This document shows, one piece after another, positions 13,957 to 17,685 of a stretch of 17,685 nucleotides of DNA. The stretch is from an uncultured Oscillospiraceae bacterium (GTDB taxonomy: Bacteria; Bacillota; Clostridia; Oscillospirales; Oscillospiraceae): contig CAKUND010000021.1 in NCBI GenBank assembly GCA_934668295.1, forward strand, positions 1 through 17,685. The letters are read 5' to 3'. Positions within the stretch are counted from its first letter, which is position 1. Each line of letters starts with the position of its first letter. The notes below the pieces were generated by a model. The model saw nothing but the letters and a program-made list of their open reading frames with translations, was not told the origin of the DNA and did not search any database. Both the position numbers and the translations under genes were made by a program.

Positions 13957-15405
13957 TTACTTGGCTTCCTCGACAGCGTAAGCGGAGGGGGCAGCGGGAA
14001 CGCCGCGCTTCCACTCGATCAGGTTCACAACATAGAACGTGATGACGGAGACAAGGCTGCCGAAGACGACCGGCATCATGAACCACAGCGTACCGCCGTT
14101 GGACAGAAGCTGCCAGACGACGAAAGCGATGGTGCCGGTGAAGATGGAGATGAGGCCGGAGTTCTTCGTTGCCTTCGGAACGGCAAGGCCGAGGCCGTAT
14201 GCCGCGAACGGGCCTGCGCAGCGGATACCGAATGCGAAGGTGTTCATGGCGACGAGGGAAACGCCGAACATGGAGATGCACATGGCGATGAGCGCTGCAA
14301 TAACGTTGCACAGACGGGTATAGAAGATGGTCTGCTTGTCATTCAGCTTTTTCTTGCCGCCGAAGCCGGGATAGATGTCGTTGATGATCATCGTGGACAT
14401 GCACAGCAGGTTGGAGTCTGCCGAGGACATGGTCGCGCAGATGATGGCGGCGGAGATGAGGCCGGTGATGATGCCGGGCGCATAGGTGCCGGTGACGACC
14501 ATCATGGCGTTGGAGCCGTTCTCAGCAAGGCCGGGCAGCTGATCCTTCAGAGCGAAGGCAGCGAGGCCGAGGAGGGTCGGGAAAATTGCCATGGCAGCCA
14601 TGAGAATGGCGCAGAGGAAGGAAGCACGGACAGCGGTCTTCTCGTCCTTGCAGGTCTCGAAGCGGGAGACCATCTCGGGGCCGCAGAGGAAGGTGCAGAA
14701 GTAGTTGAAGAAGTAGCCGATGATGGAGGCCCAGCCGATCTGGGTCATGTTCAGCTTTTCGCCGGGCAGAGCAGCGGAGATCGCAGCCCAGCCGCCGGCA
14801 TGCTTCAGGACGATCGGCGTTGCGATGGCAAGACCGACGAGGATGATGCCGAACTGGATGAGGTCGGAGACCTGGTCAGCGATCATGCCGCCAAAGGTCG
14901 TGTAGAAGATGGTAACGAAGCCAGCCAGCAGCAGGCAGACGTTCAGGGGGATCGACGGGATCAGGGCGTTGATGACAGCGCCGGAAGCACCGATCTGGGA
15001 AGACGTCAGGCAGAACAGCGACAGGACGCTGAGGACTGCCGTGAAGTTGCTGGAGACCTTGCCGAAGCGGCGGCCGACGACCTCGGGGATCGTGACAGCC
15101 ATGGTCTTGCGGATCTTGGGAGCGAAGTAGGCCAGCGGGATCATGGCCAGAGACGCGGCCAGAACGTACCAGATCGCGCTGACGCCCCATGCGCCGAAGG
15201 CTTTCTGGGCAAGGCCGGTGGTGCAGCCGCCGCCGATGTTGTTGGCAGACAGCGAGAACGCGACCATGAACAGGCCCATTCTGCGGCCGGCAACGAGATA
15301 GTCCGCGCTGCCCTTGATGTTGATCTTGCCGACGACGTAGCCGACGATCATCATGCCGACCATGTACGCAAGGACAATGACCAATGCGCCAGTTTGGATT
15401 TCCAT
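13957..15405 (-). CDS. Sodium:solute symporter (SSS family)
   Basis: A 482-residue membrane protein with about 13 helices, standard for SSS (PutP/PanF/SGLT-type) carriers. Recognisable parts: the first helix with GYVVGK followed by SADYLVAGRRMG, the unwound first core helix FSLSANNIGGG, IPEVVGRRFG, TTFGGMIADQVSDLIQFGIIL, and the Na2-site helix ICATMSSADSNLLCMST. The conserved serines of that last segment fit Na+-coupled transport. The substrate is not evident (amino acid, carboxylate, pantothenate and nucleoside carriers all share these motifs). Start at MEIQTG with an AAGGAGG ribosome binding site 6 nt upstream; an in-frame upstream extension lacks one. It is monocistronic with its own promoter and terminator. 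The codon-rich antisense strand gives a very long but spurious open frame. Confidence 0.94.
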   Translation of the reverse strand: MEIQTGALVIVLAYMVGMMIVGYVVGKINIKGSADYLVAGRRMGLFMVAFSLSANNIGGGCTTGLAQKAFGAWGVSAIWYVLAASLAMIPLAYFAPKIRKTMAVTIPEVVGRRFGKVSSNFTAVLSVLSLFCLTSSQIGASGAVINALIPSIPLNVCLLLAGFVTIFYTTFGGMIADQVSDLIQFGIILVGLAIATPIVLKHAGGWAAISAALPGEKLNMTQIGWASIIGYFFNYFCTFLCGPEMVSRFETCKDEKTAVRASFLCAILMAAMAIFPTLLGLAAFALKDQLPGLAENGSNAMMVVTGTYAPGIITGLISAAIICATMSSADSNLLCMSTMIINDIYPGFGGKKKLNDKQTIFYTRLCNVIAALIAMCISMFGVSLVAMNTFAFGIRCAGPFAAYGLGLAVPKATKNSGLISIFTGTIAFVVWQLLSNGGTLWFMMPVVFGSLVSVITFYVVNLIEWKRGVPAAPSAYAVEEAK

Positions 15406-15465
15406 AGAGTTCCTCCTTGATTTCTCTTTCTTAAACGACTTATTCACAGTTCGTTCATAATGCGT

Positions 15466-15495
15466 ATTTTATCCGACAATGCCGTACTTTGTAAA
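15466..15495 (-). promoter_or_regulatory. Probable sigma-A promoter of the symporter gene
   Basis: Minus strand: -35 TTTACA (15490-15495), 18-bp spacer, -10 TAAAAT (15466-15471), about 60 bp upstream of the start codon. Less certain than the other promoters because the region is AT-rich. Confidence 0.5.
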
Positions 15496-15557
15496 TTGAC
15501 AATTCGCACAAGGAAAATCGCCTGTTTTCTTACAATATAGACAATGCCAAAAAATGC

Positions 15558-15839
15558 TCAAAAAGTTTTGGCGTCTTCTTGAATCTGGATGTTTTTGTTG
15601 TCCCGCGCCGCGTCGCGGAAGACGCCGAGCAGTCTTTCTGCATACGGCCCGAGCGCGCCGTACAGGCACTGTGTGTGCTCCAATACGATCACGCACGGCG
15701 GCAGCTCCGTCAGCGCGTCATACAGCGCGTCGAGATTGCGCCCGTAGAACGCGGGCAGCGCGAACACGCGCGCAAAGCAGTCGTGCGCGGCCGCGCGGGA
15801 GGACAGCTCCCGGCAGTCGATGCGGTATGTCAGCTCCAT
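15558..15839 (-). CDS. Barstar-family ribonuclease inhibitor (immunity protein)
   Basis: A 93-residue protein, the size of barstar (about 90). The family core FYGRNLDALYDALTEL at residues 31-46 is plain: Asp37 and Asp41 match the barstar aspartates 35 and 39 that occupy the barnase active site, and Tyr40 replaces Trp38. FRDAARD further on matches the FREAKAEG segment, with Asp in place of the contact Glu76. No signal peptide, so it acts in the cytoplasm, where it would block the neighbouring ribonuclease before export. The start overlaps the end of the barnase gene by 10 bp, with GGAGG 9 nt upstream inside that gene, so it is translated from the same message. The frame could extend 5' but that part is the ribonuclease gene in another frame. 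Confidence 0.93.
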   Translation of the reverse strand: MELTYRIDCRELSSRAAAHDCFARVFALPAFYGRNLDALYDALTELPPCVIVLEHTQCLYGALGPYAERLLGVFRDAARDNKNIQIQEDAKTF

Positions 15840-16408
15840 ATGACAGCGCCTCCGTCCACGGTCAGCTCCGTAAACGACGCATAGTGGTCGGACGTGTAAA
15901 AATACAGCCCGTCGTTCGAGAAGATCAGCCGCTCGGCCCCGCGGGAATCCGCGCCGAGCGTGTTGATGTCGCATTCAGTATAGGTTCTTCCTGTTTCCTC
16001 CGGTAAAAGCCCCTCGCGGTTGCCGAAGCGGTCGCCGCCGATGGCGGCGCCTTCCCGGTATGCCTCGACGCTGCCGCCCTCCCAGCCGAGCGCACGCGCG
16101 TCGGATTTCGTGATATAGTTCTCCGGCAGATGGCCGTAGGCGTCGAGGTACAGCACGACATGCTCCGCGTCGTAATAATACCCGTGCTCGTCGACCGTGT
16201 CGGCGGTCTGCGTGACCTCCGGGTCTTCGGCAGTCACAAACTGCTCGCCCGATTCGGGCGCTTCCGTTTCCTCAGACAGCGCCGCGTCCGCCAGATCCTG
16301 TAAAGTTGTGACGCTGGATTCCACGATCTGCACCGTGTCGCGCACCGTGCAGCCGCAAAGCGCCAGCAGCATCAGCGCCAGCAGCAGCGCCAGTATCCGT
16401 TTTTTCAT
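15830..16408 (-). CDS. Barnase-type guanyl-preferring ribonuclease with lipoprotein-like signal
   Basis: A 192-residue protein: hydrophobic signal MKKRILALLLALMLLALCGC with a lipobox-like LCGC (Cys20; Cys18 is less suitable), an acidic linker (about 24-80), and a C-terminal barnase domain (about 82-183). The match to barnase is direct: LPENYITKS, ARALGW, IGGDRFGNREG, SGRT-type GRTY, ECDIN, TSDHYASF. Every catalytic residue is present: Lys101, Arg131, Arg141, general base Glu145, Arg156, Arg160 and general acid His175 (barnase Lys27, Arg59, Arg69, Glu73, Arg83, Arg87, His102). It should cleave RNA after guanosine at the cell surface or outside. Start ATG has GGAG 7 nt upstream and lies 2 nt after the GH2 stop; barstar follows with overlap. 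Confidence 0.95.
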   Translation of the reverse strand: MKKRILALLLALMLLALCGCTVRDTVQIVESSVTTLQDLADAALSEETEAPESGEQFVTAEDPEVTQTADTVDEHGYYYDAEHVVLYLDAYGHLPENYITKSDARALGWEGGSVEAYREGAAIGGDRFGNREGLLPEETGRTYTECDINTLGADSRGAERLIFSNDGLYFYTSDHYASFTELTVDGGAVIWS

Positions 16409-16410
16409 GG

Positions 16411-17685
16411 TCAATCTCCTTTCAGCTCCCGCGCGATGGCCTGCATCAGCGCCTCCGGCAGCTTTTCCACACGCCGGTCGTAGGTCACAAAGCCGTTGAC
16501 CTCGTCCTCCACGTCGCTCAGCTGCGTGTACACGTCGGCGGCAAGTCCGGCCTTTCGCGCGGGCACGATCTGCGTCTCATAGAGCTTTTTGACTGCCTCA
16601 CCCAGCGCCTCGGGCGTCTGATAGCCCTTGTAGCCAAAGTTTTTCGTGTTCCAGGTATGTCCCGCAACCGGCAGATTATACCCGCCGAACTCCGACAGAA
16701 CGACTGCGCGGCCCCTTTTGTCAGGCCGGAAGCGGTAAGGCTTAAAGTACACGTGCAGGCTCTTTACGTCGCTCACGCCCTGGTCGTGCCAGCCGCTGGC
16801 ATGGTCGACCAGCCGCGTGGGGTCAAGCCTGCGGAGCAGCCGCACGGCGGCCTTCGCGTCGAACTGTCCCCAGCCCTCGTTGAACGGCACCCACAAAACG
16901 ATGCACGGGCAGTTCTGCAGCTGCGCGACCATCTCCTCCAGCTCACGCGTGTAGCTGTCGCGGCCCTCCGCGTCCGTGCGGGCAAAGAGACCGTAATGGC
17001 TGTCCTTGAGATGGATGCCGGTGATGAGCGGCGCGGAGATGGTCAGCAGGTTATATTGTCCGCCGCCGGAGGGCATGTCCTGCCAGACCAGCATCCCCAG
17101 CCGGTCACAGTGGTAATACCAGCGCATGGGCTCGATCTTGATGTGCTTGCGCAGCATGTTGAAGCCAAGCCGCTTCATGAGCGTAATATCATAGATCAGC
17201 GCCTCGTCCGACGGTGCGGTGTACAGTCCATCCGGCCAGTAGCCCTGATCGAGCACACCGTGGTGGAAATACGGCTGTCCGTTTAAGAGCAGGCAGGGAT
17301 GTCCCGCCGCATCCTTTCCAGTGCCGACGGTGCGCATGGCAAAGTAGCTTTTGACGGTATCATCCCTCAGCGTGACCGTCACGTCATAGAGGCTCGGCTC
17401 CTCCGGCGACCACAGGTGCAGCTGCTCCGGCGGCAGGACGGCGCTGCCGCAGCCGTCCTCGTCCGCTTCACCCTCTGCGACGGGCGTTCCCTGATACGAA
17501 ATTTCGATTCGAGCGCCTTTCGGCGCGGGCGCAGTGATCCGCCAATGGACGCGGCGATCCAGCAGCTCCGGCGTGAACAGGAGCGCCTGCACATGATTTT
17601 CCGGAACCTGCTCGGCCCAGACGGTCTGCCAGATGCCGCTCTGCGGCGTGTACCAGATGCCGCCGCGCTTCGTCTTCTGCTTGCC
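16411..17685 (-). CDS. Glycoside hydrolase family 2 protein (partial, N-terminus outside window)
   Basis: The visible 424 residues are the C-terminal part of a GH2 enzyme; the reading frame is open at the window edge. It begins in the sugar-binding (jelly-roll) domain with GGIWYTPQSGIWQTVWAE, passes an immunoglobulin-like domain (about 40-130), and enters the TIM barrel with NGQPYFHHGVLDQGYWPDGLY and RLGFNMLRKHIK. The acid/base is Glu270 of the fragment (WVPFNEGWGQFD) and the nucleophile Glu332 (LSEFGGY), both intact. GH2 covers beta-galactosidases, beta-glucuronidases, beta-mannosidases and others; the exact substrate is not evident. No export signal can be judged. The stop is 2 nt before the ribonuclease ATG, and the ribonuclease ribosome binding site lies in its last codons. 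Confidence 0.93.
   Translation of the reverse strand, partial: GKQKTKRGGIWYTPQSGIWQTVWAEQVPENHVQALLFTPELLDRRVHWRITAPAPKGARIEISYQGTPVAEGEADEDGCGSAVLPPEQLHLWSPEEPSLYDVTVTLRDDTVKSYFAMRTVGTGKDAAGHPCLLLNGQPYFHHGVLDQGYWPDGLYTAPSDEALIYDITLMKRLGFNMLRKHIKIEPMRWYYHCDRLGMLVWQDMPSGGGQYNLLTISAPLITGIHLKDSHYGLFARTDAEGRDSYTRELEEMVAQLQNCPCIVLWVPFNEGWGQFDAKAAVRLLRRLDPTRLVDHASGWHDQGVSDVKSLHVYFKPYRFRPDKRGRAVVLSEFGGYNLPVAGHTWNTKNFGYKGYQTPEALGEAVKKLYETQIVPARKAGLAADVYTQLSDVEDEVNGFVTYDRRVEKLPEALMQAIARELKGD

Noticed and set aside
12754..15420. Very long plus-strand open frame (about 888 codons) opposite the MATE and symporter genes
   Set aside because: Antisense shadow: it spans two well-supported genes, a promoter and a terminator, and its translation is low-complexity (rich in D, R, H, Q, G) with no family features.
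15546..15572. Hairpin GCCAAAA...TTTTGGC at the end of the barstar gene as a terminator
   Set aside because: Only 7 weak pairs, it contains the stop codon in the loop, and no T-tract follows the stem.

Overview
The window looks like a chromosomal segment from a high-G+C member of the Clostridia, most likely Oscillospirales/Oscillospiraceae. This is inferred from gene content and style: Gram-positive lipoproteins, strong GGAGG-type ribosome binding sites, OmpR-type two-component genes, a remnant of a surface (SLH-like) protein, paired ABC exporter half-transporters, and an anaerobic malate/fumarate module with an HdrB-like subunit. There are no rRNA, tRNA, CRISPR, phage or insertion-sequence genes that I can support. 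Most genes lie on the minus strand; only the ABC exporter pair is on the plus strand.

Left part (1-4100, minus strand): a LysR-type regulator, then an operon malate dehydrogenase - class II fumarase - HdrB-like CCG-domain protein (cut by the window edge). This fits a reductive branch oxaloacetate > malate > fumarate > (succinate). The operon has its own promoter, whose -10 box lies inside one of two tandem inverted repeats (CGATA-N6-TATCG type), so it is probably under repressor control.

Middle left (4130-8342, minus strand): an OmpR-type response regulator and sensor kinase with overlapping ends, driven by a promoter whose -10 runs into a 36-bp palindrome; upstream of it, an iron/cobalamin-type substrate-binding lipoprotein coupled by an ATGA overlap to a secreted surface protein that is frameshifted and eroded at its end. 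No permease or ATPase for the binding protein is in the window.

Centre (8343-12420): a 528-bp divergent intergenic region with two good promoters, a perfect 17-bp orphan hairpin and 21-bp-spaced direct repeats; then a plus-strand heterodimeric ABC exporter with one degenerate and one consensus ATP site, ending in a compact bidirectional terminator shared with the convergent MATE gene.

Right part (12418-17685, minus strand): a MATE efflux gene preceded by a structured leader with an intrinsic terminator just before its ribosome binding site (candidate guanidine-IV/mepA-type riboswitch); a sodium:solute symporter with its own promoter and terminator; and a tightly packed operon of a GH2 glycosidase (cut by the window edge), a barnase-type ribonuclease with a lipoprotein-like signal peptide, and its barstar-family inhibitor. 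The most interesting items are the MATE leader, the GH2-barnase-barstar operon, and the operator pair in front of the malate dehydrogenase.
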